From Oligoflexia bacterium (GTDB lineage: Bacteria > Bdellovibrionota_C > UBA2361 > JBGSMV01): a stretch of 64,000 bases of DNA. Positions within the stretch are counted from its first letter, which is position 1. Every line of letters begins with the position of its first letter. The notes below the pieces were generated by a model. The model worked only from the letters and a program-made list of their open reading frames with translations. It had not been told where the DNA came from and made no database searches. The stretch lies in assembly GCA_019694515.1 (NCBI GenBank), contig JAIBBU010000004.1:1-64000 (forward strand), read 5' to 3'. Below are positions 33,714-42,581 of the stretch, one piece after another. Position numbers and translations under genes: made by a program.

Positions 33714-34470
33714 TCAGCGCCGCTACCAGCTGCAAACCCTTTAAGGTTAGGTGGGGATCGTACTTTGAAATCCGCGCCGAATGCGAAGTAACAACCGCTC
33801 CGAGGCCGCCAGTCGCGATAATATTCTCAAATTTCCCCACTTCCGCAATGATGCGATCGATGAGCCCATCGACCATGCAAACATATCCGACCAGTGCTCC
33901 CGACTGCATCGCCGCCACCGTCGATTTTCCGACAATCGTCTTGGGCCAAGCCAGCTCGATGCGCGGCAGCTTGGCTGTATTCTTAACCAGCGAATCGAGC
34001 GCAATCATCAATCCTGGCGCGATAATTCCACCCTCGTATTCGCCGGCCTTATTGACATAATCGAACGATGTGGCCGTACCAAAATCGACCACCAACGAGG
34101 GCGCTCCAAATAGTTCTCGCGCCGCAAGTGAATTTATTACCCGGTCTGAACCAACCTGGGTAGGGTCGGCGGTACGGATGGAGATGCCGGTCTTAATGCC
34201 CGGACCCACCACTAGAGTTTTAATCTTGAGCCGTTCCTCAACCAGTCTTTCAATATCCGGAGTCAGCGGCGGAACCACGCTCGAAATTATACACTTAGAG
34301 AACTTCCAGCCCGGGGGTAGATGCCGATCCAGCAAAGTAAAGAGACTCGCCTCATACTCATCGACTGTTCGGCCGGTATCGGTCTTAAGACGGAACTGAT
34401 GAAGCAGCTGCGAGCCCTCAAAACATCCCACTACGATATTGGTGTTCCCGATATCAATTACTAGCAGCAT
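33706..34470 (-). CDS. coaX: Type III pantothenate kinase
   Basis: A 254-residue ASKHA-fold kinase that phosphorylates pantothenate in coenzyme A synthesis. The phosphate-binding start LLVIDIGNTNIVVGCFEG, the adenosine region GSDRVINSLAA, VVDFGTATSFDYV and ATGGLGAV are the CoaX motifs. Type III enzymes are insensitive to CoA feedback. It overlaps birA by 17 nt upstream and the HEAT-like gene downstream, a common birA-coaX pairing. Confidence 0.95.
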   Translation of the reverse strand: MLLVIDIGNTNIVVGCFEGSQLLHQFRLKTDTGRTVDEYEASLFTLLDRHLPPGWKFSKCIISSVVPPLTPDIERLVEERLKIKTLVVGPGIKTGISIRTADPTQVGSDRVINSLAARELFGAPSLVVDFGTATSFDYVNKAGEYEGGIIAPGLMIALDSLVKNTAKLPRIELAWPKTIVGKSTVAAMQSGALVGYVCMVDGLIDRIIAEVGKFENIIATGGLGAVVTSHSARISKYDPHLTLKGLQLVAALNE

Positions 34471-35257
34471 AAATATTTCCCACTGAGATTACATGGCCGG
34501 AGATGATCTCGGTAATCTGTTCCCGAGATCTAAGTTGCAACAGTCCCTGCTCAGAGATCCCATAAAGCGTCCCGGACTGTATCCCGCTTCCGGTATCGAC
34601 CATCATTTCAAGCCCCATACCGAAAGCGCGCGCGAGCCAGGCGCTCCTAAAAGCGGCTAGCCCGTGAGTCTCAAAACGATGGAACGCCTCCTTCAAGGGC
34701 ACCGCAAGTTTCACTGCCAATCCTGGAGCCGATAGACTGCGTCCCGTTATATCATAAATCGACGCACTACGCGGAGAACTCGCCGTAGCACCTTTAAGAT
34801 TGATACCAATGCCGGTCAAAATAAAATTCCCGGCATCGGTTGAAACTAGTTCAGTTAAGATCCCCGAAAATTTTTTCCCTTCGGCGCTGACCAGATCATT
34901 GGGCCATTTAAGCTGACATTTGACGCCTAATGGCTCAAGTGCTTGCGCCACCACTACGCCCGCGGCGAGGGTGAATGCGGCCACATTGGAAGGCGGTGCT
35001 GAAAGCCGGAAGACAAAGGTTCCAAAAAAACCCTCCTCCGGGGCAAGCCAGGCGCGCCCCTGGCGCCCGCGACCCGCGGTTTGATCAGCGGCCAATACTA
35101 ACCCGGCGGCGCCGTTCGGCAGCACAGCACAAAGATCACGCGCCGCATCCATGGTCGATGGCACCTGAACGTAGCATTGCAGCGACCATTCCGGTGCGCT
35201 TAGCTGCTCCTCTAAAAGCAACTCCCAACTCTCCAATCGCTGGCCAATGCTACTCAT
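34454..35257 (-). CDS. birA: Biotin-[acetyl-CoA-carboxylase] ligase, class I
   Basis: The 267-residue protein attaches biotin to carrier proteins. STMDAARD, the biotinyl-AMP loop TAGRGRQGRAW and CQLKWPNDLVSAEGKKFSGILTEL are conserved. There is no N-terminal DNA-binding domain, so it is a ligase without the repressor function of E. coli BirA. A short C-terminal SH3-like domain is present (GTLYGISEQGLLQLRS). It starts one base after nadC ends and overlaps coaX. Confidence 0.94.
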   Translation of the reverse strand: MSSIGQRLESWELLLEEQLSAPEWSLQCYVQVPSTMDAARDLCAVLPNGAAGLVLAADQTAGRGRQGRAWLAPEEGFFGTFVFRLSAPPSNVAAFTLAAGVVVAQALEPLGVKCQLKWPNDLVSAEGKKFSGILTELVSTDAGNFILTGIGINLKGATASSPRSASIYDITGRSLSAPGLAVKLAVPLKEAFHRFETHGLAAFRSAWLARAFGMGLEMMVDTGSGIQSGTLYGISEQGLLQLRSREQITEIISGHVISVGNIYAASN

Positions 35258-35258
35258 C

Positions 35259-36149
35259 TTAACCGGCGACCTCGAACCTCAATGAGATATCTTTGGCCTG
35301 TGCCGAGTGGGTTAAACGGCCCACTGAGACATATTGCACTCCTCGTTTGGCCAAACTCGGAAGACGATCCGCTGCAATCCCGCCTGACACCTCAATCAGC
35401 GCTTTACTCCCACTTTTTTGGGCCAGCATGATAGCCTCGGAGATCATTTCATCGCTCATATTATCCAGCATCACCACATCGGGATCCGCGCGGAGCGCGG
35501 CTTCAAGCTCGGCCAGATCGCGCACTTCAATCTCCCATGGGACTGCTGACGATTTGTTACGGCGGATCCGTTCAAGCAGTTCAGGCAGCGATGTCTTGTT
35601 AAGCATTCGCACGGCATCAATGTGGTTGTTCTTAATCAGAACCATCTCCGCCAGATTTGCACGGTGATTCAGACCACCTCCGACCCGCACGGCGTATTTT
35701 TCCAAGGCACGCCAGCCCGGAGTGGTTTTGCGGGTGTCGAGAACTTTAATGCCCTCGGCGCTCCGCAGCAGTTCAGCGGCAGCACTAGCGACTCCCGATA
35801 AATGCTGAATAAAATTTAGGATGATTCGCTCCGCCGCTAGGATATCGGTGACAGCGGCTCGCAGTGTGAGAAGCCTGGCCCCCGAACGCTGCACGGAGCC
35901 CTCCGCCACTTGAATCTCCACCTCGGCACGGCATTTCAGCTCCTCAAATACGACCGGCACAATCGGCAGACCGCAGACAGATAAGCGCTCCTTAGTTAGA
36001 AGAAAGGCCGTAAGTTCACGCCGGTCGTCCCCAAAGACCAGCCGAGAGGTTAAATCGCCTGCCGCAAGATCCTCGGCGATCGCCAGCCGTACCAGCTGAC
36101 GCACCGGCTCGGAATTGAAGGGGTCCTTTTGCTGCCAGAATGAAAACAT
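35259..36149 (-). CDS. nadC: Quinolinate phosphoribosyltransferase (carboxylating)
   Basis: A 296-residue enzyme making nicotinate mononucleotide from quinolinate and PRPP, for NAD. Motifs: AIAEDLAAGDLTSRLVF, ILNFIQHLSGVAS, VLDTRKTTPGWRALEKYAVRVGGGLNHR, LIKNNHI and IEVSGGI. It lies between an AI-2E-family permease gene and birA on the same strand, in a run of cofactor genes (NAD, biotin, CoA). Confidence 0.95.
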   Translation of the reverse strand: MFSFWQQKDPFNSEPVRQLVRLAIAEDLAAGDLTSRLVFGDDRRELTAFLLTKERLSVCGLPIVPVVFEELKCRAEVEIQVAEGSVQRSGARLLTLRAAVTDILAAERIILNFIQHLSGVASAAAELLRSAEGIKVLDTRKTTPGWRALEKYAVRVGGGLNHRANLAEMVLIKNNHIDAVRMLNKTSLPELLERIRRNKSSAVPWEIEVRDLAELEAALRADPDVVMLDNMSDEMISEAIMLAQKSGSKALIEVSGGIAADRLPSLAKRGVQYVSVGRLTHSAQAKDISLRFEVAG

Positions 36150-36216
36150 AGTGTTCTACCTGCGCAGCTAAATTAATACTTATAATGCCCCTGGTAAAGC
36201 CGGGGGGCGGGCCGCG

Positions 36217-37296
36217 TCAGCCGTTAGAAAGCCAGCGGGTGAGGTGCGAAAAGAGCACCTTAAGAATCGCTGTAGCGGGCACCGCGAGGAAAACCCCCAA
36301 CAGCCCTAATAAACTGCCTCCCGCTACCACAGCCAGAATCACCACTAACGGCGAAAGACCCACGCGATTTCCCAAAACACGGGGTGTAATAAAGGTTCCC
36401 TCCAAAGCTTGCACAAATGCAAACACACCCCACACCAAGAAGAGATGATAGGAATCCCCATAGCTAACCAGCGCCATGATCGAGCTAAGCGTTATGCCGA
36501 GAATAAAGCCAAGATAGGGCACCATATTCCCCATTCCGGCGATCAGACCCAAAATTAGCCAGGTCTCAATGCCCACCGCCCAAAGTCCGGTGGCATAGAG
36601 CACCGAGAGGATCAAACAGACAGTCAGCTGGCCGGTTACAAAGGCCGACAAGTATCGATCCATCTCTAAAAAAATATCGCGCACCTGACGACGCTTTAGG
36701 ATCGGCAGCAAATTCAGCGCACGTTGATGCAGCGGCCCGAAATCCACTGCCAAATAGAAGAAGACAAAAGGCAGCAGCACCAAATTGGCCAGCGCCATCG
36801 CCGCCGAATAGCCTCCCAACAACGTCGTCCAAACGGTTTGAAAGACCCGCCGGATCACATCGGGGTTAACCTGCGCCATGGCCTGATCGACTATGCTGGG
36901 ACCGTTGCCATCGCGCATCCGCCGCGGCAGTAGCCCCACAATCCAGTCAATCACGGGCAGAATTCGAACTCGCGCCTCTTGCAGATAGGCAGGGAAATTA
37001 CCGGTCAGCTTTTCATACTCACGGCTAAGGGCCGGCACTGCGGTGAGGGTCATTAAACCAAGCACCAACAGCACTCCAAAGAGTATCACGAAGACCCCAA
37101 AGCTACGGCGTATCCCGCGCCGTTCCATCCAGCGCAGCGGAGAATTTACGGCATACGCCAGCGCATACGCGATCACCAAAAGGGTTACCAGCTCTCGAAG
37201 CTGAAGCAAAACCCAAACCATCCCAGCCGCTGCCAGGAGCGTTAGTACCCACAACGGGGGAAGTACGCTTTCAGAAGAATATCGGCGATCGAGCAT
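36217..37296 (-). CDS. AI-2E/PerM family permease
   Basis: The 359-residue protein has about seven to eight hydrophobic segments in the order seen in this family: a hairpin at the N-terminus (LTLLAAAGMVWVLLQLRELVTLLVIAYALAYAVNSPLRWMERRG), a soluble amphipathic region around residues 95-145, then a C-terminal membrane block with GMGNMVPYLGFILGI and the final GGSLLGLLGVFLAVPATAILKVL. Members export autoinducer-2 or exchange ions; the substrate here is unknown. It lies 37 nt after dnaE on the same strand. Confidence 0.9.
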   Translation of the reverse strand: MLDRRYSSESVLPPLWVLTLLAAAGMVWVLLQLRELVTLLVIAYALAYAVNSPLRWMERRGIRRSFGVFVILFGVLLVLGLMTLTAVPALSREYEKLTGNFPAYLQEARVRILPVIDWIVGLLPRRMRDGNGPSIVDQAMAQVNPDVIRRVFQTVWTTLLGGYSAAMALANLVLLPFVFFYLAVDFGPLHQRALNLLPILKRRQVRDIFLEMDRYLSAFVTGQLTVCLILSVLYATGLWAVGIETWLILGLIAGMGNMVPYLGFILGITLSSIMALVSYGDSYHLFLVWGVFAFVQALEGTFITPRVLGNRVGLSPLVVILAVVAGGSLLGLLGVFLAVPATAILKVLFSHLTRWLSNG

Positions 37297-37333
37297 TCAG
37301 TCGTAAAAAAGTTAGGCTAGCTAGTACTCCGCA

Positions 37334-40300
37334 CTAAACAAACGAAAGGACCGGCCGGCCAAAAAGCTGCTCGACCTCCTCGCACAGAGCTTCCGACGGA
37401 ACTACCATGACGGGAGCGTCCTTGCGGTCCTTCAGCGTAATCCAAATCTCTTTGCCTTCCGACATCATACGAACTTTAACGGGACAGGTGCCAGTGTGTT
37501 TTGAAAAGATTGACATCAAGTTATCGGCGCGGCTCTGCAGTTCAACATTTTCAAAGGTTAAGAGGCCCTGAGTGGCTTTACGGTCGCGTACCTCAATCAA
37601 GGACTGCATCGCTTCCACGATAATCACGCTGCGCTCATCCGTCACATCCGGGCGAGCCTTTACCAATACCGGCTCTTCAGTGGTGAGAATATGCGCACAC
37701 TGCTTGTAAACATCAGGCCAAACCAGTGCGTCGATCGCGCCAGAAGTGTCCTCTAAGGCGAAGCTGGCGTAGCGATCCCCCTTCTTGGTGTTCTTCAGTT
37801 TAAGCGCTGTCACCACGCCTGCCATTAAGACCTGCGAGCTGCGAACTTTGGCCTTCACCTCAGAAGTCGAAACCGTGCCCATGGTTTTCAATACGCGCTG
37901 ATACTTCTCGAGCGGATGCCCGGAGATATAGAATCCCAGCGCTTCGCGCTCATACATTAATTTCTTATTGATCGGCCATTCCGGCACCTTGACGGCGCGA
38001 CGCTGGAAAGCGGGCTGGGTTCCGCCTGAGCCTCCAAACAGAGAGATTTGATTGGTGTCACGATCGCGCTGCTCGGAGGCCGCGATGCGCATCGTCTCTT
38101 CAAGCGACTCCAGCATTCCACGCCGCGAATCTCCAGAGCTGTCCAGCGCGCCGCATTTGATTAAGCTTTCGACGACCCGTTTGTTGACGACCCGCATATC
38201 CACGCGCGTCACCAGATCCGTCAAATCTTTAAAAGGCCCGCCGGCGTTGCGCTGTTCCTCAATCGCCTGCACGGCCTTATCTCCAATCCCCTTAATGGCA
38301 GAAAGCCCGAATCGTACGCAGCCATCCACGACTGAAAATCCCGAAGAACTTTTGTTGACATCGGGCGGAAGAATCGAAATTTTTTGCTTACGACACTCGG
38401 TCAAATTCTTGAGAGTCTTATCGCTGTCATCCATTTCGTGCGACATCAGCGCGGCCATGAATTCGACCGGATAATGCGCCTTCAGATACCCGGTCTGGAA
38501 TGAGATCATGGCGTACGCAGCCGAATGACTACGGTTAAATCCGTATCGCGCGAAGGTCTCCATCTGATCGAAAACCTCAACGGCTTTGCGCTTATCAATT
38601 TTCTGAGCCACGGCACCGGAAATAAAGCGCTCGCCCTGCTTTTTCATCTCCTCGGGGTTCTTCTTGCCCATCGCTCGGCGCAACAGATCGGCTTCACCCA
38701 ACGAATAGCCAGCCAGCGCTTGGGCCAGCTGCATAATTTGCTCTTGATAGAGGATGATTCCATAGGTGTCCGACAGAATATTCTTCATCAGCGGAATCGG
38801 ATAAGTTACCGGCTCACGCCCGTGTTTGCGCTCAATATAATGATCGACCATTCCCGCATCGAGCGGGCCCGGACGATAAAGCGCAAGAATAGCGACCAGA
38901 TCATCGAAACAGCTAGGTTTTAGCCGCATCGTCATCTCGGTGATGCCGGTTGATTCGAGCTGAAACACGCCGGTGGTGTTTCCGGCGCAGAGCAGCGCAT
39001 AGGTTTTGGGATCTTCGATCGGCAATCGCTCCAGCTCTATCTTGACCCCACGGCTCTCTTCGATAATCTTCACCGCTGTGTGAATTACTGTCAGCGTTTT
39101 AAGACCCAAAAAATCGAATTTGAGCAGGCCGCATTTCTCCACGTACTTCATGGAGTATTGGGTAACGTCCTTGCCGTCCTTATCGACCATCATCGGCAGA
39201 AGCTCAACCAGCGGACGGTCCCCGATCACGACGCCTGCGGCGTGTGTGGAAGCATGCCGCGTTAGTCCTTCGACGTGCAGCGCCAGATCGATCAGCTCAC
39301 GGCCATCGGTCGCGGCATAGTCAGCCAGCCGCTTTTCCATTTTCAATGCTTCCGTCAACGGATAATCAAAGCCTTGGCGGGGAGGCGGAACGAGCTGTGC
39401 GATCTTATCCATTTCTGCGAAGCTCTTGCCCAAGGCTCGACCCACGTCCTTAATCGCGGCCTTGGCCTTAAGCGTTCCGAATGTGGCAATTTGAGCGACA
39501 TGGTCTTCGCCATATTTACTAACCACGTAATCGATCACCTGGTCGCGTCCGAAGATGCAGAAATCCACATCGATATCAGGCAGCGAAACACGTTTAGGGT
39601 TAAGAAAGCGCTCAAAAAGGAGCTTGTGCTGAATCGGATCGATGTCAGTAATGCGCAAGGTATAAGCAACCAATGAACCGGCGGCACTGCCGCGTCCGGG
39701 ACCCACCGGAATTCCATGTTCCTTCGCCCACACGATAAAATCGGCACAGATCAAGAAATAACCCGAAAAGCCCATCTCTTTGATCATCGCAATTTCTTGG
39801 GTCAGCCGATCCTCGTACTTGCGCGCCTCCGTCGAGCTCCAGGACTCAGAGATCTGCGAAAGCACCTCAAGGCGGCGCTTCAGCCCGGCTCGAGCTGCCT
39901 CCTCCATCGCGTCATCGAGCGTCTTGCCCGCCTCCGTGGGGAAACGGGGCATATAATAGGTCGAGAAATCAAAATCTACGGCGCATTGCGATGCTACCAG
40001 CCCGGCGTTGTCGATGCTCTCTGCCGCGAATGACGCATCGCCAAACTCCGCCAACATTTCGTCCGCGCTCTTGAGGTAGAGCTTAACCCCCTCATGCCGC
40101 ATGCGGTTAGGGTCCGTGACCTGGGTACCGGTGGAGATGCACATCAGCACCTCCTGGGCGAAGTGATCGCCTTCATTCAGGTAATGACAGTCAGTAGTAG
40201 CTACTAAGGGGACCCCATATTTGCGGCCATATGTGGCACAAATCTCGTTTAGCGCCTGCTGTTCTTTGACCGGGTGCGGCTGCACTTCGAGATAATATCG

Positions 40301-40810
40301 ATCCTTAAATGTGCGGGTATAAAACTCGATGATCTTCTTGGCGCGGTCCTCATCCGCGTTCAAGGCTGCCTGACCGAGCTCGCTGCCTAAGCAGCCGCTC
40401 AATACGATCAAATCCCCGTTCAATGCTTCCAGCAATTCGTGGTCTACCCGGGGTTTGAAATAAAATCCCTCCTTAAAGGCCAGGCTTACCAGCTTACAGA
40501 GGTTGCGGTATCCGGAGAGATTACGAGCCAAGCAGGTAATGTGATAGGTCCCGGCTCCTCCCTGGGATTTTGGTCTGCGATCCAGCCGCGAGCCATCTGT
40601 CACATATAATTCACAGCCGATGATTGGATTAATTCCGGCTGATTTGGCAGCCTGGTAGAATTCAACTGCACCGTGCAGATTACCGTGATCCGTAATCGCC
40701 ACTGCCGGATGGCCGAGGCGCTGCACCTTTTCGATCAACGGACTGATTTTATTCAGCCCGTCGAGCAAGCTATACTGAGTATGTAAATGTAGGTGTGCGA
40801 ACTGACCCAA
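37334..40810 (-). CDS. dnaE: DNA polymerase III subunit alpha
   Basis: The 1158-residue replicative polymerase subunit begins with a PHP domain (HLHLHTQYSLLDG). The C-family polymerase core includes GPGRGSAAGSLVAY, LFERFLNPKRVSLPDIDVDF (catalytic aspartates near residues 412-418) and the thumb region FQLESTGITEMTMRL, followed by the helix-hairpin-helix region and an OB domain (SSQVLMAGVVTALKLKNTKKGDRYASFALED). The length is normal for DnaE1. It heads the minus-strand operon with the permease, nadC, birA and coaX, and is divergent from the RNHCP gene. Confidence 0.97.
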   Translation of the reverse strand: MGQFAHLHLHTQYSLLDGLNKISPLIEKVQRLGHPAVAITDHGNLHGAVEFYQAAKSAGINPIIGCELYVTDGSRLDRRPKSQGGAGTYHITCLARNLSGYRNLCKLVSLAFKEGFYFKPRVDHELLEALNGDLIVLSGCLGSELGQAALNADEDRAKKIIEFYTRTFKDRYYLEVQPHPVKEQQALNEICATYGRKYGVPLVATTDCHYLNEGDHFAQEVLMCISTGTQVTDPNRMRHEGVKLYLKSADEMLAEFGDASFAAESIDNAGLVASQCAVDFDFSTYYMPRFPTEAGKTLDDAMEEAARAGLKRRLEVLSQISESWSSTEARKYEDRLTQEIAMIKEMGFSGYFLICADFIVWAKEHGIPVGPGRGSAAGSLVAYTLRITDIDPIQHKLLFERFLNPKRVSLPDIDVDFCIFGRDQVIDYVVSKYGEDHVAQIATFGTLKAKAAIKDVGRALGKSFAEMDKIAQLVPPPRQGFDYPLTEALKMEKRLADYAATDGRELIDLALHVEGLTRHASTHAAGVVIGDRPLVELLPMMVDKDGKDVTQYSMKYVEKCGLLKFDFLGLKTLTVIHTAVKIIEESRGVKIELERLPIEDPKTYALLCAGNTTGVFQLESTGITEMTMRLKPSCFDDLVAILALYRPGPLDAGMVDHYIERKHGREPVTYPIPLMKNILSDTYGIILYQEQIMQLAQALAGYSLGEADLLRRAMGKKNPEEMKKQGERFISGAVAQKIDKRKAVEVFDQMETFARYGFNRSHSAAYAMISFQTGYLKAHYPVEFMAALMSHEMDDSDKTLKNLTECRKQKISILPPDVNKSSSGFSVVDGCVRFGLSAIKGIGDKAVQAIEEQRNAGGPFKDLTDLVTRVDMRVVNKRVVESLIKCGALDSSGDSRRGMLESLEETMRIAASEQRDRDTNQISLFGGSGGTQPAFQRRAVKVPEWPINKKLMYEREALGFYISGHPLEKYQRVLKTMGTVSTSEVKAKVRSSQVLMAGVVTALKLKNTKKGDRYASFALEDTSGAIDALVWPDVYKQCAHILTTEEPVLVKARPDVTDERSVIIVEAMQSLIEVRDRKATQGLLTFENVELQSRADNLMSIFSKHTGTCPVKVRMMSEGKEIWITLKDRKDAPVMVVPSEALCEEVEQLFGRPVLSFV

Positions 40811-40887
40811 GGTACTACACCGAATTTGTTGGTTTAAGTCTCTTAATCTATTTGAAGAATGGCCTCATATCAACCCCTACTACCTTA

Positions 40888-41199
40888 ATGCCCAATTCAA
40901 AGCGATTTCAACGAAAGATTGAAAATTTTACCTGCGCAAAATGCGGACTGGCGGTGCAGGGCGATGGCTATACCAATCATTGCCCGCGCTGCCTGGTAAG
41001 CAAACACGTCGATCTGAATCCGGGCGACCGCGCCGCTTCCTGCGGCGGACTGATGCGCGCCATAGCGCTCGAAATCAAAGGCGGCAAGCAGACCATTATT
41101 CATCGCTGCGACAAGTGCGGCGAGATACGCCGAAACCGCGCACATAAATCCGACGATAGCGAAGCGCTAATTGCGCTCGCTCAGGGGCATTTGAGCTGA
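40888..41199 (+). CDS. RNHCP domain zinc-ribbon protein
   Basis: The 103-residue protein has ENFTCAKCG, GYTNHCPRCLVSKHVD, PGDRAASCGGLM and IIHRCDKCGEIRRNR, the complete RNHCP pattern. Cys16, Cys19, Cys32, Cys35, Cys52, Cys74 and Cys77 are likely zinc ligands. The family is named for its conserved motif and its function is unknown. The start at 40888 begins just before the conserved block; a longer frame would run back into the dnaE start. It is divergent from dnaE. Confidence 0.88.
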   Translation: MPNSKRFQRKIENFTCAKCGLAVQGDGYTNHCPRCLVSKHVDLNPGDRAASCGGLMRAIALEIKGGKQTIIHRCDKCGEIRRNRAHKSDDSEALIALAQGHLS

Positions 41200-41212
41200 G
41201 GAAATCGTGATA

Positions 41213-42004
41213 CTAAGCGCTATCGCGGGCAATTAGCGATCGAATGCCGCCGAAACCGCTCTCCGCCATCTTGACCTTGGCATTCCGGCTTCCGACCTGC
41301 GCCAGTGCATGCGCACTAGAGAAGCTGAATAGCTGAAATTTGATCTTGGGCCAACGCTGCTTGAAGAAGCGGTTAGAATCGGCATAGGCCAAATCGAAGG
41401 CTCTGAATCCGTATTTTTCCACCAAGGTTGCAATCGCCGCTTGGCGGTGCGGGGTCTTATCCATACGGCTGGGTAGAGCTACGCCATGATGGGCTTCAAT
41501 CGTCGCCAGAACCTGGTCAAAAGGAGCTCTGACTAAATACTTGCGGTCTCCTGCAGCTGATGCGGGAATATTCAAGGCCGTCAAGAACGCCTGGACCTGC
41601 GCCCCGCTATAGTCCTCTGGAAATAGGCAGGTCAGCACGACATCATCGCAGCCGCCCAGGACACAGCGCAGGACGGTACCTGGAATCACCGTAACGGTGC
41701 TGGTCTGCGCCGCTTCACGGACCCGGTCCACAAAGGCAGCGCTGTAGAAATCTGTAACAGCGATCACATCCAAACCCTTAACCTGCGCCAGCCGCACCAA
41801 GGCAGGTGCGGTATCAATTCCTTCAATGCCCAGATAGCCCAAAGAGGCTGGGCTGTGTATACGCAGATCCAACACGTAGCTCTTCGAGCGGGTTTTGATC
41901 TTTTCAACTCGCTTCGAGAGCGCGCCGCTGGTCGAAAGCTGCTCAACTTCGTGTGTCGTCTCAGTCTCAATCTGCGAGCGCAGCGACTTAGTATCTTTAC
42001 TCAT
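41213..42004 (-). CDS. PHP-like protein without metal ligands
   Basis: The 263-residue protein has an N-terminal helical leader and then YVLDLRIHSPASLGYLGIEGIDTAPALVRLAQVKGLDVIAVTDFYSAAFVDRV. This follows the PHP fold: a DLHxHS strand, helix, then the IAxTDH strand. The metal-binding residues are changed: the first motif reads RIH where HxH is expected and the second reads TDF in place of TDH. It is therefore probably not a hydrolase. The rest (TVIPGTVLRCVLGGCDDVVLTCLF...) is consistent with further PHP strands. It is followed on the same strand by no other gene and preceded by a coiled-coil gene 20 nt upstream. Confidence 0.7.
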   Translation of the reverse strand: MSKDTKSLRSQIETETTHEVEQLSTSGALSKRVEKIKTRSKSYVLDLRIHSPASLGYLGIEGIDTAPALVRLAQVKGLDVIAVTDFYSAAFVDRVREAAQTSTVTVIPGTVLRCVLGGCDDVVLTCLFPEDYSGAQVQAFLTALNIPASAAGDRKYLVRAPFDQVLATIEAHHGVALPSRMDKTPHRQAAIATLVEKYGFRAFDLAYADSNRFFKQRWPKIKFQLFSFSSAHALAQVGSRNAKVKMAESGFGGIRSLIARDSA

Positions 42005-42024
42005 AAAAAAACTGCTCCGAATTC

Positions 42025-42504
42025 TTAGGCCTGTTCTTCTTCCTTGGCATTATTGCTGATGATCTTCACGCCAGCCTTTTTGGTACCGTCACTCGCCGCT
42101 GACTTGAGGGCCCCTGTTTTGGCTTCCCCGGCCACATTGACCAAGGTGTCCTTGATCAACGAACGCAATGCACCGACCTGCACATCGATACGTTCGAGAT
42201 CGGCGCCGGTAGGAGCGCGGTTTAACCAAGCCAGCACCTTGTCCATACGCGTTGAAAGGTTAATCAACTTGCCGCCCAGCGAATCCAGCTTGCTTTCGAG
42301 AAGTTGGATCTCGGTGACGGTCGCAAGTCCCATCATTCGACCGACGGTAGAGGCGCTAATCTCTTGGCGCGTTGCCGGTTCTCCAGGTAGGGACTTCAAA
42401 ACCTCCTGAACGGCATTGACTTCGCCTTGAATCTGCTTTTGTAGGTTTTCTACGGCGTCAGTTTGTTTCTTTTCGTCTTCGATAGGTTGCTGTTCGGTAG
42501 TCAT
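42025..42504 (-). CDS. Small coiled-coil protein, unknown function
   Basis: The 159-residue protein is soluble and helical. An acidic N-terminus is followed by a heptad-rich region (residues about 15-110, including TVTEIQLLESKLDSLGGKLINLSTRMDKVLAWLNRAPTGADLERIDVQVGALRSLI) and a Lys/Ala-rich tail. No family is recognised. It lies between the CorC-type gene and the PHP-like gene, all on the minus strand, so it may assemble with one of them. Confidence 0.65.
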   Translation of the reverse strand: MTTEQQPIEDEKKQTDAVENLQKQIQGEVNAVQEVLKSLPGEPATRQEISASTVGRMMGLATVTEIQLLESKLDSLGGKLINLSTRMDKVLAWLNRAPTGADLERIDVQVGALRSLIKDTLVNVAGEAKTGALKSAASDGTKKAGVKIISNNAKEEEQA

Positions 42505-42581
42505 GTAAAAATGCCACGTAATTACAATGAATTAGCTAGATCGGCCGTTAAAGATGCTTACGGCCCTATTACGTAGATGAC

